A stretch of DNA of 64,000 nucleotides from Heliorestis convoluta (GCF_009649955.1 NZ_CP045875.1:2922001-2986000), one strand, 5' to 3'. Shown: positions 32,355-43,247, numbered from the stretch's first letter. The notes: generated from the letters alone by a model not told the origin. Numbers and translations are program-made.

Positions 32355-32797
32355 TTACATCACCTCTACTTGGCCGCCGGCCGCTTTGACTTTTTCCGCA
32401 GCTGCTTCACTTACACCGTGAAGTTTGATCGTCAAAGCTTTGTCGATTTCACCATTAGCCAAAAGTTTGACCCCATCGTTGATTTTTTTAATAATTCTTT
32501 CCTTGATCAGCAGTTCCGGGGTTACAACGGTACCTGCCTCAAAAGGAGCTAAGTCTATAATGTTAATGACTGTATAAACTTTTTTAAAGGGGGCGTTGCT
32601 GAACCCACGTTTGGGAAGCCGTCTTTGAAGCGGTTGTTGACCTCCTTCAAAACCAGGACGTACACCACCGCCGGAGCGTGCTTTTTGCCCTTTATGGCCT
32701 CTGCCAGACGTTTTTCCTAGACCAGAACCAATTCCTTGCCTTTGCGGGTAGGCTTTTGTCTTGATCCAGGAGCCGGCTTGAGTTCATGGATTTGCAA
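32355..32797 (-). CDS. rplO: 50S ribosomal protein uL15, interrupted by a one-base frameshift
   Basis: The start is TTG 32797 with AAGGAGG upstream, coding [20 protein letters not shown]. That frame meets TAG soon after, whereas the rest of uL15 ([17 protein letters not shown] onward, ending GGQVEVM) lies in another frame to the stop at 32355. The span is 443 nt, one short of 148 codons. The break is at about 32735-32743, within AAAGGCAAGG on the minus strand, where a base is expected after AAAGG. Gene order (rpmD-rplO-secY) is normal. A sequencing or assembly deletion is more likely than a real null, since the protein is near-essential. Confidence 0.9.
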
Positions 32798-32816
32798 TGA
32801 TTACACCTCCTTCTTG

Positions 32817-33005
32817 TTAGGCTTCCAACTCTTCCACGGCAACAAGGTGTGATACTGTTTTGATCATGCCGCGAATTGCTGGTGTATCGTTATGAACGAC
32901 TGATTGGTTGAGTTTTTTTAGTCCTAGGGTGGCCACTGTGAGCTTTTGGTTTTTTGGGTAACCAATGGCGCTTTTCACCCAGGTAATCTTTAACTTGATG
33001 GCCAT
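32817..33005 (-). CDS. rpmD: 50S ribosomal protein uL30
   Basis: A 62-residue large-subunit protein. [20 protein letters not shown] and [21 protein letters not shown] match the compact bacterial form. It sits between rpsE and rplO in the spc operon. Confidence 0.98.
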   Translation of the reverse strand: MAIKLKITWVKSAIGYPKNQKLTVATLGLKKLNQSVVHNDTPAIRGMIKTVSHLVAVEELEA

Positions 33006-33017
33006 AGGTTAACCCTC

Positions 33018-33518
33018 CTAACCAATAATCTCTTCAAGCTTTTTGCCGCGCAGTCTAGCAACATCTTCTGCACGCTTTAGACTCTTTAAGCCTTCTATGG
33101 TAGCGCGTACCATATTGTTCGCATTGTTAGAGCCTAAAGACTTCGTTAAGATATCAGAAATTCCAGCAAGCTCTAGTACTGCACGAACAGGGCCGCCAGC
33201 AATAACTCCGGTACCTTTTGCAGCTGGTTTCAGCAATACTTTACCAGCGCCGAACCTACCGAGTGTCTCATGGGGAATAGTTGTTCCGACCATGGGCACT
33301 TGAATCAAGTTCTTTTTCGCATCTTCTACGCCTTTGCGAATGGCTTCCGGTACTTCGCCAGCTTTTCCGAGACCAAAGCCTACATGACCGTTTCCGTCAC
33401 CTACAACCACCAGGGCACTGAAGGAGAAACGGCGTCCACCTTTGACAACTTTGGCGACACGGTTGATATAGACAACCTTTTCTTGTAACTCCAGACCACT
33501 CGCGTCTATTCTTGCCAC
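33018..33518 (-). CDS. rpsE: 30S ribosomal protein uS5
   Basis: A 166-residue protein involved in decoding accuracy and mRNA unwinding. [20 protein letters not shown] and [20 protein letters not shown] form the double-stranded RNA-binding fold, and the S5 C-terminal fold follows. GTG 33518 is chosen because AAAGGAGGG lies 6 nt upstream; the longer in-frame extension to 33665 covers the rplR 3' end. Confidence 0.98.
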   Translation of the reverse strand: MARIDASGLELQEKVVYINRVAKVVKGGRRFSFSALVVVGDGNGHVGFGLGKAGEVPEAIRKGVEDAKKNLIQVPMVGTTIPHETLGRFGAGKVLLKPAAKGTGVIAGGPVRAVLELAGISDILTKSLGSNNANNMVRATIEGLKSLKRAEDVARLRGKKLEEIIG

Positions 33519-33543
33519 TTTTTTCCCTCCTTTATGCGAGAGC

Positions 33544-33912
33544 TTAAAATTGAAGCCCCGCTTCCCGGGCAGCTGATGCCAAGGCAGCAACGCGGCCATG
33601 ATAAATGTATCCGCCTCTATCAAATACGACTTTGTCGATGCCTTTTTCCAGCGCTTTTTTGGCAATCAGTGTACCAACTTGCTTGGCGCCTTCAATATTT
33701 CCACCAGAAGCATTCTGGTCTTTAATATCTGCATCTAGACTAGAGGCAGCAACCAAGGTCTCGCCCGTTACATCATTGATGACTTGAGCGTAAATATGAT
33801 TTAAGCTGCGGAATACAGAGAGGCGAGGCCTCGCTTCCACACCTTTAAGATTTTTACGGACACGCAGATGCTTTCTTTTCCGTACTTTATTGCGGTCCTC
33901 TTTTTTGATCAT
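33544..33912 (-). CDS. rplR: 50S ribosomal protein uL18
   Basis: A 122-residue 5S rRNA-binding protein. [20 protein letters not shown] and [19 protein letters not shown] begin the conserved core, and [17 protein letters not shown] ends it. It sits between rplF and rpsE. Confidence 0.99.
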   Translation of the reverse strand: MIKKEDRNKVRKRKHLRVRKNLKGVEARPRLSVFRSLNHIYAQVINDVTGETLVAASSLDADIKDQNASGGNIEGAKQVGTLIAKKALEKGIDKVVFDRGGYIYHGRVAALASAAREAGLQF

Positions 33913-33944
33913 TGCGGGTTCACTCCCTTCAACCTCGGTCAGGC

Positions 33945-34496
33945 TTACTTCTTGCCTTTCTTACCGCCAGTCTTACCAACTTTGCGACGAATCACTTCGC
34001 CTTCATACTTGATACCTTTGCCTTTGTATGGCTCAGGCTCCCGTACTTTGCGTATATTGGCAGCGAGAGCGCCCACTCTTTCTTTATCAATGCCTTTTAC
34101 AGTGATTTTGGTTGGAGCAGGCACTTCAACTTCTAAGCCTTCTTCTGGCTCAAATTCAACTGGATGGCTAAATCCCACGGTAAGAACAAGTTTCTTTCCT
34201 TGCTTCGCAGCCCTGTAACCAACACCTACGAGCTCCAGGTTTTTGCTGAAGCCATTGGTCACGCCTTCTACCATGTTGGCGATCAAGGTGCGGCTCAAGC
34301 CGTGGAGGCTTCGATGGAGCTTTTGGTCACTAGGACGGGAAACATGGACCACATTGTCTTCAACGTTGACAACGATGTCGCTGTGTAATTCCCGGCTCAA
34401 CCGGCCTTTCGGGCCGTTGACCGTGACCACATTCCCGTCAACGGTTACTTCCACCCCGGCTGGGATTGCCACGGGCTTCTTGCCGATCCGTGACAT
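33945..34496 (-). CDS. rplF: 50S ribosomal protein uL6
   Basis: A 183-residue protein near the factor-binding site. [20 protein letters not shown] and the C-terminal [20 protein letters not shown] are diagnostic; the lysine-glycine-rich end is [17 protein letters not shown] 34496 has GGAGGTG 5 nt upstream; the ATG two codons earlier has no better site. Confidence 0.99.
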   Translation of the reverse strand: MSRIGKKPVAIPAGVEVTVDGNVVTVNGPKGRLSRELHSDIVVNVEDNVVHVSRPSDQKLHRSLHGLSRTLIANMVEGVTNGFSKNLELVGVGYRAAKQGKKLVLTVGFSHPVEFEPEEGLEVEVPAPTKITVKGIDKERVGALAANIRKVREPEPYKGKGIKYEGEVIRRKVGKTGGKKGKK

Positions 34497-34539
34497 GGTC
34501 ACACCTCCTGCTTTTCAGTTTTACATATATTCCCTTGTA

Positions 34540-34932
34540 TTACCAGATGTAGCAAAGTACTTCTCCGCCAAGACCAGCTTGACGAGCTGCTTTGTCTGAC
34601 ATAAGTCCTTGGGAAGTGGAGATTACTGCAACTCCCAAACCACTTAATACTTTGGGAATCTCATCTTTTTTAGCATAAACTCGAAGACCAGGCTTTGAAA
34701 TACGCTTAATGCCTGTAATAACTTTTTCACGGTTTGGTCCGAATTTCAAGTAAATTCGAAGTACACCTTGCTTATTGTCTTCGATATATTCTACATCCTT
34801 AATGAAGCCTTCATTTTTGAAAATCTCAGCAATGCCACGTTTAACTTTGGATGCTGGGATTTCTAATTTGTCATGATAGGCCATGTTGGCATTTCGGATG
34901 CGAGTCAAAAAATCCGCAATTGGATCGGTCAT
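34540..34932 (-). CDS. rpsH: 30S ribosomal protein uS8
   Basis: A 130-residue 16S central-domain protein. [20 protein letters not shown] and the C-terminal [20 protein letters not shown] are complete. The start could also be the ATG two codons upstream. It follows the zinc-type rpsN gene. Confidence 0.98.
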   Translation of the reverse strand: MTDPIADFLTRIRNANMAYHDKLEIPASKVKRGIAEIFKNEGFIKDVEYIEDNKQGVLRIYLKFGPNREKVITGIKRISKPGLRVYAKKDEIPKVLSGLGVAVISTSQGLMSDKAARQAGLGGEVLCYIW

Positions 34933-34965
34933 GACCATCCTGGGTTCTACCCCCTTCCCTGTATC

Positions 34966-35151
34966 TTACCAACTCGCTTTTGTTACGCCAGGGATTTCCC
35001 CTTTGTAAGCCAGTTCGCGGAAGCAGATCCGGCACATCCCAAATTTACGCATATACGCGTGTGGGCGTCCGCAAATTTTGCAACGGTTGTATTCACGGAC
35101 ACGAAACTTGGAAGTCCTTTGTTGTTTTACTTTCATGGACGTCTTGGCCAC
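34966..35151 (-). CDS. rpsN: 30S ribosomal protein uS14, short zinc type
   Basis: A 61-residue zinc-ribbon form. [20 protein letters not shown] carries the C-x2-C...C-x2-C zinc site, and the end [12 protein letters not shown] is usual. This is the small type Z protein of Firmicutes spc operons, not the long zinc-free form. Confidence 0.99.
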   Translation of the reverse strand: MAKTSMKVKQQRTSKFRVREYNRCKICGRPHAYMRKFGMCRICFRELAYKGEIPGVTKASW

Positions 35152-35171
35152 GTGGTTCCCTCCATTATCGA

Positions 35172-35714
35172 TTATTCGGAGCGGAATGGCATACCCATGA
35201 GCTTCAGCAGTTCGCGGGCTTCTTCGTCAGTTTTCGCTGTTGTTACGAAGGTAATATCCATCCCGCGCAGGCGGTCGATCTTATCGTAATCGATCTCCGG
35301 AAAAATCAATTGCTCTTTCAGGCCTAAGGTGTAGTTACCTCTGCCATCAAAAGACTTCGGGCTTACTCCCCGGAAGTCACGGACGCGGGGCAGCGCCAGG
35401 TTAACAAGCTTGTCACAAAAATCGTACATGCGCTCTCCACGCAATGTTACTTTGCAACCAATTTTCATGCCTTCACGAAGCTTAAAACCAGCAATTGACT
35501 TTTTAGCTGTTGTTACAATGGGCTTTTGACCTGTAATGAGGGTCAGATCGCCTACTGCAGCATCAAGTGCTTTGGGGTTTTGAACAGCTTCACCGAGACC
35601 CATGTTAACAATAACTTTCTCCAGCTTAGGAATTTCCATAACGCTTTTGTAGTTAAACTTCTGCATCATAGCTGGAGCTACTTCATTTAGAAATTTTTCT
35701 TTTAGTCGGGCCAA
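35172..35714 (-). CDS. rplE: 50S ribosomal protein uL5
   Basis: A 180-residue 5S rRNA-binding protein at the central protuberance. [39 protein letters not shown] and [20 protein letters not shown] are conserved. Spacing of about 24 nt to rplX and 20 nt to rpsN is normal for the operon. Confidence 0.99.
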   Translation of the reverse strand: MARLKEKFLNEVAPAMMQKFNYKSVMEIPKLEKVIVNMGLGEAVQNPKALDAAVGDLTLITGQKPIVTTAKKSIAGFKLREGMKIGCKVTLRGERMYDFCDKLVNLALPRVRDFRGVSPKSFDGRGNYTLGLKEQLIFPEIDYDKIDRLRGMDITFVTTAKTDEEARELLKLMGMPFRSE

Positions 35715-35738
35715 TCTGCTGACCTCCTCTCTCGAGGG

Positions 35739-36068
35739 TTACTTATCAAATACTTCTCCACATTTGCGACAGATGCGCACTTTTTTGCCATCGTCTTTGA
35801 ATTTTTTACCGATCCGAACTGGTCTTGCGCATTTATTGCAGTAAATCATTACGTTCGATGCATCGATAGGAGATTCTTTCTCCATAATCCCACCTTGGGG
35901 CATTGCCTTCGTGGGCTTCGTGTGACGCTTGACAATGTTCACCTTTTCAACAACCACTCTGTTCTTGTCACGAATCACTTCGATAACTTTGCCTTTTGCG
36001 CCAGCATCTTTACCCGTGACAACTTGAACAGTATCACCTTTTTTGACGTGAACTTTCGGGTTGGCCAT
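35739..36068 (-). CDS. rplX: 50S ribosomal protein uL24
   Basis: A 109-residue assembly initiator near the tunnel exit. The KOW segment HVKKGDTVQVVTGKDAGAKG is near the start. CNKCARPVRIGKKF and RICRKCGEVF give a four-cysteine C-terminal ribbon. ATG 36068 has GGAGGTG upstream. Confidence 0.98.
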   Translation of the reverse strand: MANPKVHVKKGDTVQVVTGKDAGAKGKVIEVIRDKNRVVVEKVNIVKRHTKPTKAMPQGGIMEKESPIDASNVMIYCNKCARPVRIGKKFKDDGKKVRICRKCGEVFDK

Positions 36069-36087
36069 AGGTGCTTTCACCTCCACC

Positions 36088-36456
36088 CTACAGTACTTCT
36101 GGGGCTAGTGATACGATTTTCATAAAATCGCGATCTCGAAGTTCCCGAGCTACGGGCCCGAAAATACGAGTGCCCCGTGGGTTTTTTTGTTCGTTAATGA
36201 TGACTGCAGCGTTTTCGCTAAAACGGATGTAGGAACCGTCTTTGCGCTTAATGGACTTGCGGGTACGCACTACAACGGCTTTCACCACATCGCCTTTTTT
36301 TACAACGCCGCCAGGAGCCGCTTCTTTTACAGAGGCTACAATAATGTCGCCAACTGATGCGTATCTCCGTAAAGATCCACCCAACACACGGATACACAAA
36401 AGCTCTTTGGCTCCCGTGTTGTCACCGACTTTGAGTCGTGTCTCTTGTTGGATCAC
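36088..36456 (-). CDS. rplN: 50S ribosomal protein uL14
   Basis: A 122-residue intersubunit-face protein. [20 protein letters not shown] and the central [20 protein letters not shown] are unmistakable. It ends [14 protein letters not shown]. It lies between rpsQ and rplX. Confidence 0.99.
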   Translation of the reverse strand: MIQQETRLKVGDNTGAKELLCIRVLGGSLRRYASVGDIIVASVKEAAPGGVVKKGDVVKAVVVRTRKSIKRKDGSYIRFSENAAVIINEQKNPRGTRIFGPVARELRDRDFMKIVSLAPEVL

Positions 36457-36483
36457 GGGATATACCTCCTATCCTGGGGGAAA

Positions 36484-36747
36484 TTAGACGATGACAGCTT
36501 TCTCAACGATTTTGACAACACGCCAGCGCTTGTCTTTGGAGATGGGTCGAGTTTCCATGATCTCGACAACATCACCCATGTTGCAGCTATTGTTCTCATC
36601 GTGAGCCTTGAATTTTTTCGTTCTAAGTACAGTCTTTCTGTATAGAGGGTGTTGCACCCGATCCTGTACAGCAATTACGACCGTTTTATCCATTTTGTTA
36701 CTGACAACTTTGCCAGTAATTACTTTGCGTTCAGCTCTTTCTGACAC
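36484..36747 (-). CDS. rpsQ: 30S ribosomal protein uS17
   Basis: An 87-residue OB-fold 16S-binding protein. [20 protein letters not shown] and the loop [20 protein letters not shown] match the family. It follows rpmC by about 27 nt. Confidence 0.99.
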   Translation of the reverse strand: MSERAERKVITGKVVSNKMDKTVVIAVQDRVQHPLYRKTVLRTKKFKAHDENNSCNMGDVVEIMETRPISKDKRWRVVKIVEKAVIV

Positions 36748-36774
36748 GATTTATACCTCCTTGCCGGCCCGGAC

Positions 36775-36978
36775 TTATGCCTTTTGGGCTTCCAGTTCTC
36801 GTTGACGGAGGACAGTCTGAGTACGGGCAATGTTCGTACGAACTTCCCGAATCCGCATTGGATTCTCTAACTGTTGGGTAGCTAGTTGAAAGCGAAGGCG
36901 GAAGAGTTCGTCTTTGAAGTCGTTGAGTTTTTTACGTAATTCTTCCGTGCTCAGATCACGTAGTTCTTTAGCTTTCAT
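36775..36978 (-). CDS. rpmC: 50S ribosomal protein uL29
   Basis: A 67-residue helical-hairpin protein at the tunnel exit, close to the SRP and trigger-factor site. [20 protein letters not shown] and [18 protein letters not shown] define it. ATG 36978 overlaps the rplP stop by 11 nt, so the two are translationally coupled. Confidence 0.98.
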   Translation of the reverse strand: MKAKELRDLSTEELRKKLNDFKDELFRLRFQLATQQLENPMRIREVRTNIARTQTVLRQRELEAQKA

Positions 36979-37402
36979 TGGCTTCACCACCCACTTCCTC
37001 GCGTTTTACAAACTTGCATTTGATGGGCAGTTTGTGCATGGCCAAACGCATGGCCTCACGGGCTACCTCTTCAGGTACACCAGCTAGTTCAAACATAACG
37101 CGGCCAGGTTTTACGACAGCTACCCAGTATTCTAATGAACCTTTACCAGAACCCATTCGAGTCTCTGCTGGCTTTGCTGTGATAGGCTTGTCGGGGAAAA
37201 TTTTGATCCATACCTTACCGCCCCGCTTAATGTAACGGGTCATGGCGATACGAGCTGATTCAATCTGACGGCTGGTAATCCAAGCTGGTTCCAGTGCTTG
37301 CAAGCCATACTCACCAAAAGCAACTGTGTTACCTCTTTTGGACTTGCCTTTCATTCTGCCACGATGGACTCTACGCCATTTCACTCTTTTTGGCAATAGC
37401 AT
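36968..37402 (-). CDS. rplP: 50S ribosomal protein uL16
   Basis: A 144-residue protein lining the A-site tRNA path. [20 protein letters not shown] and [20 protein letters not shown] are conserved, as is [20 protein letters not shown]. It lies 3 nt after rpsC. Confidence 0.99.
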   Translation of the reverse strand: MLLPKRVKWRRVHRGRMKGKSKRGNTVAFGEYGLQALEPAWITSRQIESARIAMTRYIKRGGKVWIKIFPDKPITAKPAETRMGSGKGSLEYWVAVVKPGRVMFELAGVPEEVAREAMRLAMHKLPIKCKFVKREEVGGEANES

Positions 37403-37405
37403 GGG

Positions 37406-38149
37406 TTATTTCCCTCCTTCCGCAGCAACGGGTCCGCGACGCTCTCCTCGCGGGCGACGCTCGCCTCTATCACGGCGTTCAGGGCGCTGTTCGGACTCCT
37501 TGGTATCTGTCTGCGGCACAGCCCCAGGCAATACCTCTCCCTTGTAAATCCATACTTTTACGCCAATAACACCATAGGTCGTATGCGCTTCTGCGAATCC
37601 ATAGTCAATATCTGCACGCAATGTGTGCAAAGGTACTTTGCCTTCGTTATACCATTCTGTACGTGCAATTTCAGCGCCACCGAGACGACCTGATACCATG
37701 ATTTTGATGCCTTCTGCACCCAATCTCATGGTGCGGCCAACTGATTGCTTCATGGCACGACGGAAGGATATTCTTTTCTCAAGTTGAACAGCTACGTTCT
37801 CTGCAACGAGTTGTGCATCTAGCTCCGGCTTCTTGACTTCGCTGATGTTAACATTCACAGCACGTCCTGTCATTTTTTCCAGCTCTTTGCGCAGATTTTC
37901 AACTTCTGCACCACCGCGGCCAATGACGATTCCAGGCTTCGCTGTGTGAATGGTCACTTTTACCCGATTTGCAGCTCTTTCGATTTCAACTCTTGAAATG
38001 CCAGCTACATAGAGTTTCTTCTTGATGAACTTACGAATTTTAAGGTCTTCATGAAGGAGCTCAACATAGTTCTTGTCTGCAAACCATTTTGCATCCCAGT
38101 CCTTGATGACTCCAATTCGGAATCCCTTCGGATGGACCTTCTGACCCAC
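37406..38149 (-). CDS. rpsC: 30S ribosomal protein uS3 with charged C-terminal tail
   Basis: A 247-residue mRNA-entry-channel protein. The KH domain shows [20 protein letters not shown], and the C-terminal core ends at [12 protein letters not shown] near residue 213. A tail of about 33 residues rich in Arg, Glu and Gly follows ([18 protein letters not shown]), longer than in E. coli. It is likely disordered and RNA-facing. Confidence 0.98.
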   Translation of the reverse strand: MGQKVHPKGFRIGVIKDWDAKWFADKNYVELLHEDLKIRKFIKKKLYVAGISRVEIERAANRVKVTIHTAKPGIVIGRGGAEVENLRKELEKMTGRAVNVNISEVKKPELDAQLVAENVAVQLEKRISFRRAMKQSVGRTMRLGAEGIKIMVSGRLGGAEIARTEWYNEGKVPLHTLRADIDYGFAEAHTTYGVIGVKVWIYKGEVLPGAVPQTDTKESEQRPERRDRGERRPRGERRGPVAAEGGK

Positions 38150-38152
38150 AGG

Positions 38153-38569
38153 TTATCCCTCCTTTGTCTCGGCAATTGCCGCTACTTTTGCCTTATCTGC
38201 TCCTTTTTTAGGAGCCTTTGTTTTTTCTGGTTTCTCTGCAACTACAACTGTAATATGAGATGTCCGTTTGCGAATCACATCAGCCCGACCCATTGCACGA
38301 GGCTTAATGCGCTTAATGCTTGGGCCTTGGTCAACATAGCAGGCGTGTACAATTAGATTGCTAACTTCCATTTCATAGTTGTGTTCCGCATTGGCGATAG
38401 CAGACTTTAATACTTTTTCCACGTCTACTGCGCTTTTTACAGGCGTAAACTTTAGTATCGCCAATGCATCAGCGACCGCCTTCCCACGAATAAGGTCAAT
38501 TACTCGTCGAACCTTTCGGGGAGAGGTACGGACGTACTTGGCCACCGCTTGTGCTGTTTTGACTTCCAT
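38153..38569 (-). CDS. rplV: 50S ribosomal protein uL22 with lysine/alanine tail
   Basis: A 138-residue tunnel-lining protein. The core (residues 1-112) has [20 protein letters not shown] and the beta-hairpin with [20 protein letters not shown]. The last ~26 residues ([19 protein letters not shown]) form a Lys/Ala extension often seen in this class. It lies 3 nt before rpsC. Confidence 0.98.
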   Translation of the reverse strand: MEVKTAQAVAKYVRTSPRKVRRVIDLIRGKAVADALAILKFTPVKSAVDVEKVLKSAIANAEHNYEMEVSNLIVHACYVDQGPSIKRIKPRAMGRADVIRKRTSHITVVVAEKPEKTKAPKKGADKAKVAAIAETKEG

Positions 38570-38597
38570 TGGCCTTTTCCTCCTCTACCGATGGTTA

Positions 38598-38879
38598 CTA
38601 ACGTAGTCGGCTCGATTTTTCTGAGCCTGCATGACCTTTATAGGTGCGAGTTGGGGCAAATTCCCCTAACTTATGTCCAACCATATCTTCCGTCACATAC
38701 ACAGGAATGTGCTTCCGTCCGTCATGGACTGCAAAAGTATGACCGACGAATTGTGGAAAGATGGTGGAACGGCGAGACCAGGTCTTAATTACTTTTTTCT
38801 CGCCTTTTTGGGTCATTTCTTCAACCTTTTTGAAAAGGCTACTTTCAACGTAAGGTCCTTTTTTAAGGGAACGGGCCAT
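38598..38879 (-). CDS. rpsS: 30S ribosomal protein uS19
   Basis: A 93-residue head protein. [20 protein letters not shown] and [20 protein letters not shown] are diagnostic, and the end [19 protein letters not shown] is complete. It lies between rplB and rplV. Confidence 0.99.
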   Translation of the reverse strand: MARSLKKGPYVESSLFKKVEEMTQKGEKKVIKTWSRRSTIFPQFVGHTFAVHDGRKHIPVYVTEDMVGHKLGEFAPTRTYKGHAGSEKSSRLR

Positions 38880-38905
38880 GCGCGATCCTCCCTTCTTTCT
38901 AGTCG

Positions 38906-39736
38906 CTACTTACGGTTACGACGCTTGACAATAAGCTTGTCGGAAGCTTTTTTACGACGAGTCTTGCCACCAATGGCCACTTTACCCCATGGAGTAACAG
39001 GTGCTTTGCGACCAATTGGGGAGCGACCTTCACCACCACCGTGTGGGTGATCGTTGGGGTTCATGACGACACCGCGTACAGTGGGTCGAATTCCCAACCA
39101 GCGTTTCCGGCCGGCTTTACCGATGGTGATATTCTCGTGTTCGAGATGACCAATCTGCCCAATGGTAGCGCGGCATGTAATGTGTACTTTACGCATTTCG
39201 CCGGAGGGCAAGCGCAATGTAGCATAGTTGCCTTCTTTCGCCATTAACTGAGCTGATGTTCCTGCAGAACGACAGAGTTGTCCGCCTTTTCCAGGACGCA
39301 TCTCAATGTTATGCAATACTGTACCTACGGGAATGTTGATGATCGGCAATGCATTCCCTGTCTTAATATCTGCTTCAGCACCGGAAACAATGACGTCTCC
39401 AACTTTGAGGCCATTGGGTGCTAAGATGTAACGCTTTTCTCCATCTAAATAATGAAGCAGTGCGATACGGGCGCTGCGGTTGGGATCGTATTCAATTGCG
39501 GCGACTTTAGCGGGAACACTATCTTTGTTGCGCTTGAAATCGATAATACGATACATGCGCTTATGTCCGCCGCCTCTGTGCCGAACCGTCAGCTTACCCT
39601 GGTTGTTACGACCTGCTTTTCTCGTCAGCGGTGCAACAAGTGACTTTTCAGGCTCACTTTTTGTGATTTCTGAAAAGCTCGCTACGGTCATTTGACGTCG
39701 ACCGGGCGAGGTAGGCTTAAACTTTTTTACAGCCAT
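38906..39736 (-). CDS. rplB: 50S ribosomal protein uL2
   Basis: A 276-residue core protein needed for subunit joining and peptidyl transfer. [20 protein letters not shown] is near residue 42. The conserved [18 protein letters not shown], which carries the functionally important histidine, is near residue 221. It is full length and sits 31 nt after rplW. Confidence 0.99.
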   Translation of the reverse strand: MAVKKFKPTSPGRRQMTVASFSEITKSEPEKSLVAPLTRKAGRNNQGKLTVRHRGGGHKRMYRIIDFKRNKDSVPAKVAAIEYDPNRSARIALLHYLDGEKRYILAPNGLKVGDVIVSGAEADIKTGNALPIINIPVGTVLHNIEMRPGKGGQLCRSAGTSAQLMAKEGNYATLRLPSGEMRKVHITCRATIGQIGHLEHENITIGKAGRKRWLGIRPTVRGVVMNPNDHPHGGGEGRSPIGRKAPVTPWGKVAIGGKTRRKKASDKLIVKRRNRK

Positions 39737-39767
39737 TGCGTTTCACTCCTTCTGGTCCGACCAGGGA

Positions 39768-40055
39768 TTATACGCCTTCGAATATTTCGATTTTATCGCC
39801 ATCTCTTAATTTCACGATGGCTTTTTTCTTATCCGATGTACGTCCTACGTATTTGCCCATGCGCTTCTTTTTGCCTTTAACGTTCAGAGTCCAAACATCA
39901 AGGACTTTTACTTTGAAAAGCTGCTCAACTGCATGCTTGATTTCAATTTTGTTGGCCGCAGGGTTCACGACGAAGGTGAACTTGTTCTCAGCTGTCAGAT
40001 CCATCGATTTTTCTGTGATGACGGGTTTGATCAGCACGTCGTATGGATTGCGCAT
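39768..40055 (-). CDS. rplW: 50S ribosomal protein uL23
   Basis: A 95-residue protein that docks trigger factor and SRP at the tunnel exit. [20 protein letters not shown] and [20 protein letters not shown] are conserved. Its ATG shares one base with the rplD stop codon (TAATG). Confidence 0.99.
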   Translation of the reverse strand: MRNPYDVLIKPVITEKSMDLTAENKFTFVVNPAANKIEIKHAVEQLFKVKVLDVWTLNVKGKKKRMGKYVGRTSDKKKAIVKLRDGDKIEIFEGV

Positions 40056-40678
40056 TAGGCGAACACCTCCTCAACCTTGGCCACTGCATCTTTGGTGATG
40101 ACCAGTTTGTCATGCTTCAGGATGTCATAAACATTAATACTTACAGCATCAACTGGCTTCACACCAGGAATGTTGCGAGCTGACTTGAAAATATTTTCAT
40201 CATTTACAGCTGTAACGATTAAAGCTTTACGGTCAGCTTGTAGTTTATCTAAAACACCAGCCATTGCTTTTGTCTTAGGAGCTTCCATCGCCAGTGTGTC
40301 GACTACAACGATGTTGCCTTCTAGTACTTTGCTTGATAAGGCTGATTTGAGAGCAAGACGGCGAACTTTTTTAGGGAGTGTAATTTTGTAGTCGCGAGGT
40401 TGCGGTCCAAAGGTGATGGCACCACCGCGCCACAATGGAGAGCGAATGGTACCAGCTCTTGCACGGCCTGTACCTTTTTGTCTCCAAGGCTTTTTCCCAC
40501 CCCCGGAGACTTCGCCACGTTTTTTAACTTTATGAGTGCCTCGACGCCAGGAGGCCAATTGAGCTACTACAGCTTGATGAAGTACAGATTCATTGGGCTC
40601 GATGCCAAAGATTTCTTCTTTGAGCTCAATCTCACCAACTTGACTGCCTTCCATGTTGTATACCGCTACTTTCGGCAT
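40055..40678 (-). CDS. rplD: 50S ribosomal protein uL4
   Basis: A 207-residue protein whose loop lines the exit tunnel. The loop is visible as [20 protein letters not shown] with [13 protein letters not shown] after it. In enterobacteria uL4 regulates the S10 operon; no such leader could be identified here. Confidence 0.99.
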   Translation of the reverse strand: MPKVAVYNMEGSQVGEIELKEEIFGIEPNESVLHQAVVAQLASWRRGTHKVKKRGEVSGGGKKPWRQKGTGRARAGTIRSPLWRGGAITFGPQPRDYKITLPKKVRRLALKSALSSKVLEGNIVVVDTLAMEAPKTKAMAGVLDKLQADRKALIVTAVNDENIFKSARNIPGVKPVDAVSINVYDILKHDKLVITKDAVAKVEEVFA

Positions 40679-40705
40679 TGTGTATCCTCCTTTCTCCGGG
40701 GGTTA

Positions 40706-41338
40706 TTAATTCGCTTTTACTGCATTTTTGATAATCAGTAAAGTCTTTTTAGGTCCTGGTACAGCACCTTTGATTAAGAGAAGATTGCGCTCACTATCGA
40801 CAGAAACAACAGTGAGGTTCTGTACCGTAACACGTTCGCCGCCCATGCGACCTGGCATTTTGCGACCTTTAAATATTCTAGCTGGTCCTTTTGCACCGGC
40901 AGAACCAGGACGACGATGATATTTTGAACCGTGCTTCATCGGTCCGCGATGGAAGTTGTGTCTTTTGATTCCACCAGCAAAACCTTTACCTTTAGAGGTT
41001 CCAACAACGTCAATCACATCACCTGGTGCAAAGATATCAGCTTTCAGCTCTTGTCCTACTTGATAGTCGCCAGGGTTTTCTACTTTGAATTCGCGCAAAT
41101 GGCGAAGAAGTTTTACGCCGGCTTTTTTCAAGTGTCCTTTTTTCGGTTTGTTCACGAGTTTTTCACGAACATCACCGTAGCCTACTTGTATGGCTTCATA
41201 TCCATCGTTTTCGACTGTTTTCTTTTGAACTACGATACAAGGCCCTGCTTCTACTACTGTAACAGGAACGAGCTCGCCGTTATCGCCAAAAACCTGAGTC
41301 ATACCAATCTTTTTGCCTAGAAGTCCTTTGCGTAGCAC
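40706..41338 (-). CDS. rplC: 50S ribosomal protein uL3
   Basis: A 210-residue protein that reaches the peptidyl-transferase centre. [20 protein letters not shown] begins it. [20 protein letters not shown] and [15 protein letters not shown] follow, with the conserved Gln-methylation region near residue 150. It lies 30 nt after rpsJ. Confidence 0.99.
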   Translation of the reverse strand: MLRKGLLGKKIGMTQVFGDNGELVPVTVVEAGPCIVVQKKTVENDGYEAIQVGYGDVREKLVNKPKKGHLKKAGVKLLRHLREFKVENPGDYQVGQELKADIFAPGDVIDVVGTSKGKGFAGGIKRHNFHRGPMKHGSKYHRRPGSAGAKGPARIFKGRKMPGRMGGERVTVQNLTVVSVDSERNLLLIKGAVPGPKKTLLIIKNAVKAN

Positions 41339-41368
41339 CTACTACACCTCCCATCTCTAGAAAAACTT

Positions 41369-41677
41369 TTACAGTTTGATCTCAATATCGACACCCGCTG
41401 GCAAGTCTAAACGCATGAGAGCGTCTACCGTCTTCGGGTTGGGCTCTAAAATGTCGATGAGACGCTTATGGGTGCGCATTTCGAACTGTTCGCGGGAATC
41501 TTTGTTGACATGAGGAGAACGTAGGATGGTAAAGATGCTCTTCTCAGTCGGCAGTGGAATGGGACCCGATACAGAGGCACCCGTCCGCTTGGCAGTATCC
41601 ACGATTTTTTCGGAAGACTGATCAAGAATGCGATGATCAAAAGCCTTTAGCCGAATACGAATTTTTTGTTTACCCAT
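41369..41677 (-). CDS. rpsJ: 30S ribosomal protein uS10
   Basis: A 102-residue protein that is also the NusE antitermination partner of Nus[21 protein letters not shown] and [20 protein letters not shown] are complete. It is the first gene of the S10 operon, with about 170 nt of leader downstream of its promoter. Confidence 0.99.
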   Translation of the reverse strand: MGKQKIRIRLKAFDHRILDQSSEKIVDTAKRTGASVSGPIPLPTEKSIFTILRSPHVNKDSREQFEMRTHKRLIDILEPNPKTVDALMRLDLPAGVDIEIKL

Positions 41678-41847
41678 TGTAGGTAGTTCCCTCCTTTTAA
41701 TCGCCCGATTGATTACGGACCTTCTCCACGAAAATTACCCCAACAACGCCCTCGGGTGTGTCCTGAAAAGACTGTAAAAAATGTGCCCTCCAGAGAGTCT
41801 TGTCAGGCAACCTTTCGCTTCATCGCAAATCCAACCCACGATATGTA

Positions 41848-41876
41848 AGTCTATCACTTTCGGCCTTTAATTGCAA
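41848..41876 (-). promoter_or_regulatory. Sigma-A promoter of the S10 ribosomal operon
   Basis: On the minus strand TTGCAA (41871-41876), a 17-bp spacer and TAGACT (41848-41853) lie about 170 nt ahead of rpsJ. The site is just downstream of the tuf hairpin. No other good promoter was seen in this 289-bp gap. Confidence 0.75.
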
Positions 41877-41918
41877 GAGCAAAATCAATATTTGTGTATT
41901 TTTTTCTGTTTTTCTTTT

Positions 41919-41956
41919 AATAAGACCGGGCTACCCTTTGGTAACCCGGTCTTATT
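41919..41956 (-). terminator. Hairpin after tuf, probable weak terminator
   Basis: A 17-bp stem with one mismatch (41919-41935 with 41940-41956) starts 11 nt after the tuf stop codon. On the minus strand the stem is followed by ATTAAAAG, not a T run, so read-through into the S10 operon is plausible. Confidence 0.6.
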
Positions 41957-41966
41957 GCGTTATCGA

Positions 41967-43169
41967 TTACACGATAACTTTCGTTACAACACCAGCACCG
42001 ACTGTACGGCCGCCTTCGCGAATCGCAAAGCGCAGTCCTTCTTCGATAGCAATGGTTTTGTGTAGTTCAATGATCATTTTAATGTTATCGCCAGGCATGC
42101 ACATTTCAACACCGTCTGGGAGTTGAATGAAACCTGTTACGTCTGTTGTACGGAAGTAGAACTGAGGACGATATCCGTTAAAGAACGGAGTATGACGTCC
42201 ACCTTCTTCTTTAGAGAGAACGTAAACTTCTGACTCAAACTTAGTGTGAGGCTTGATGGTGCCAGGCTTAGCCAAAACTTGACCGCGCTCAATGTCCTTA
42301 CGCTCAACACCACGTAGCAGAGCACCGATGTTGTCACCAGCTTGCGCTTGGTCAAGAAGCTTACGGAACATCTCTACACCTGTGCAAACAGTTTTGCGAG
42401 TCTCTTCAGCGAGACCAACAATTTCAATTTCGTCGCCTACTTTAACAATACCACGCTCTACACGACCCGTAGCAACTGTACCACGACCGGTAATGGTGAA
42501 AACGTCTTCTACAGGCATCAAGAAAGGCTTGTCAATGTCACGCTCTGGAGTCGGGATGTACGAATCTACTTGATCCATAAGAGCCCAGATCTTTCCGCAC
42601 CATTCGCAGCTGCGCTCAGCACAACCACACTCAAGTGCTTTTAGGCCAGAACCTGCTACTACAGGAATGTCATCACCAGGGAACTCATAGGAAGAAAGAA
42701 GTTCGCGAACTTCCATTTCTACTAGCTCCATCAGTTCTTCGTCATCCACCATATCAGCCTTGTTGAGCCATACTACGATGTAAGGAACGCCAACCTGACG
42801 TGCTAAGAGGATGTGTTCACGCGTCTGAGGCATTGGACCATCAGCAGCGGAACATACAAGAATCGCGCCGTCCATCTGGGCAGCACCGGTGATCATGTTT
42901 TTGATGTAGTCAGCGTGACCTGGGCAGTCAACGTGAGCATAGTGACGAGTCTCTGTCTCATACTCAACGTGCGCTGTGTTAATGGTAATACCACGCTCAC
43001 GCTCTTCTGGTGCTGCATCGATTTCGTCGTATTTCTTAAATTCCGCACCGCCAGATTTGGAGAGTGTTAAGGTGATAGCAGCGGTAGTTGTAGTTTTACC
43101 GTGGTCAACGTGACCAATTGTACCAATGTTTACGTGAGGCTTTTTGCGCTCAAATTTGGCTTTTGCCAT
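41967..43169 (-). CDS. tuf: Elongation factor Tu with a four-cysteine segment
   Basis: A 400-residue GTPase that delivers aminoacyl-tRNA. It has G1 GHVDHGKT (19-26), DCPGH (81-85) and the NKAD guanine motif (136-139). Domains 2 and 3 end in [10 protein letters not shown]. Near the end of the G domain, residues 181-191 read [11 protein letters not shown], four cysteines where most EF-Tu have an acidic, cysteine-free helix. Similar inserts occur in some Clostridia; metal binding is untested. It is the last gene of the str operon. Confidence 0.99.
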   Translation of the reverse strand: MAKAKFERKKPHVNIGTIGHVDHGKTTTTAAITLTLSKSGGAEFKKYDEIDAAPEERERGITINTAHVEYETETRHYAHVDCPGHADYIKNMITGAAQMDGAILVCSAADGPMPQTREHILLARQVGVPYIVVWLNKADMVDDEELMELVEMEVRELLSSYEFPGDDIPVVAGSGLKALECGCAERSCEWCGKIWALMDQVDSYIPTPERDIDKPFLMPVEDVFTITGRGTVATGRVERGIVKVGDEIEIVGLAEETRKTVCTGVEMFRKLLDQAQAGDNIGALLRGVERKDIERGQVLAKPGTIKPHTKFESEVYVLSKEEGGRHTPFFNGYRPQFYFRTTDVTGFIQLPDGVEMCMPGDNIKMIIELHKTIAIEEGLRFAIREGGRTVGAGVVTKVIV

Positions 43170-43247
43170 TGTATTCTCATCCTACCTTTCCAGGAAATGT
43201 TAGGTGGCTTGGCCACCATCTATAGGGCGAAGACCGTTCGTGACGGT

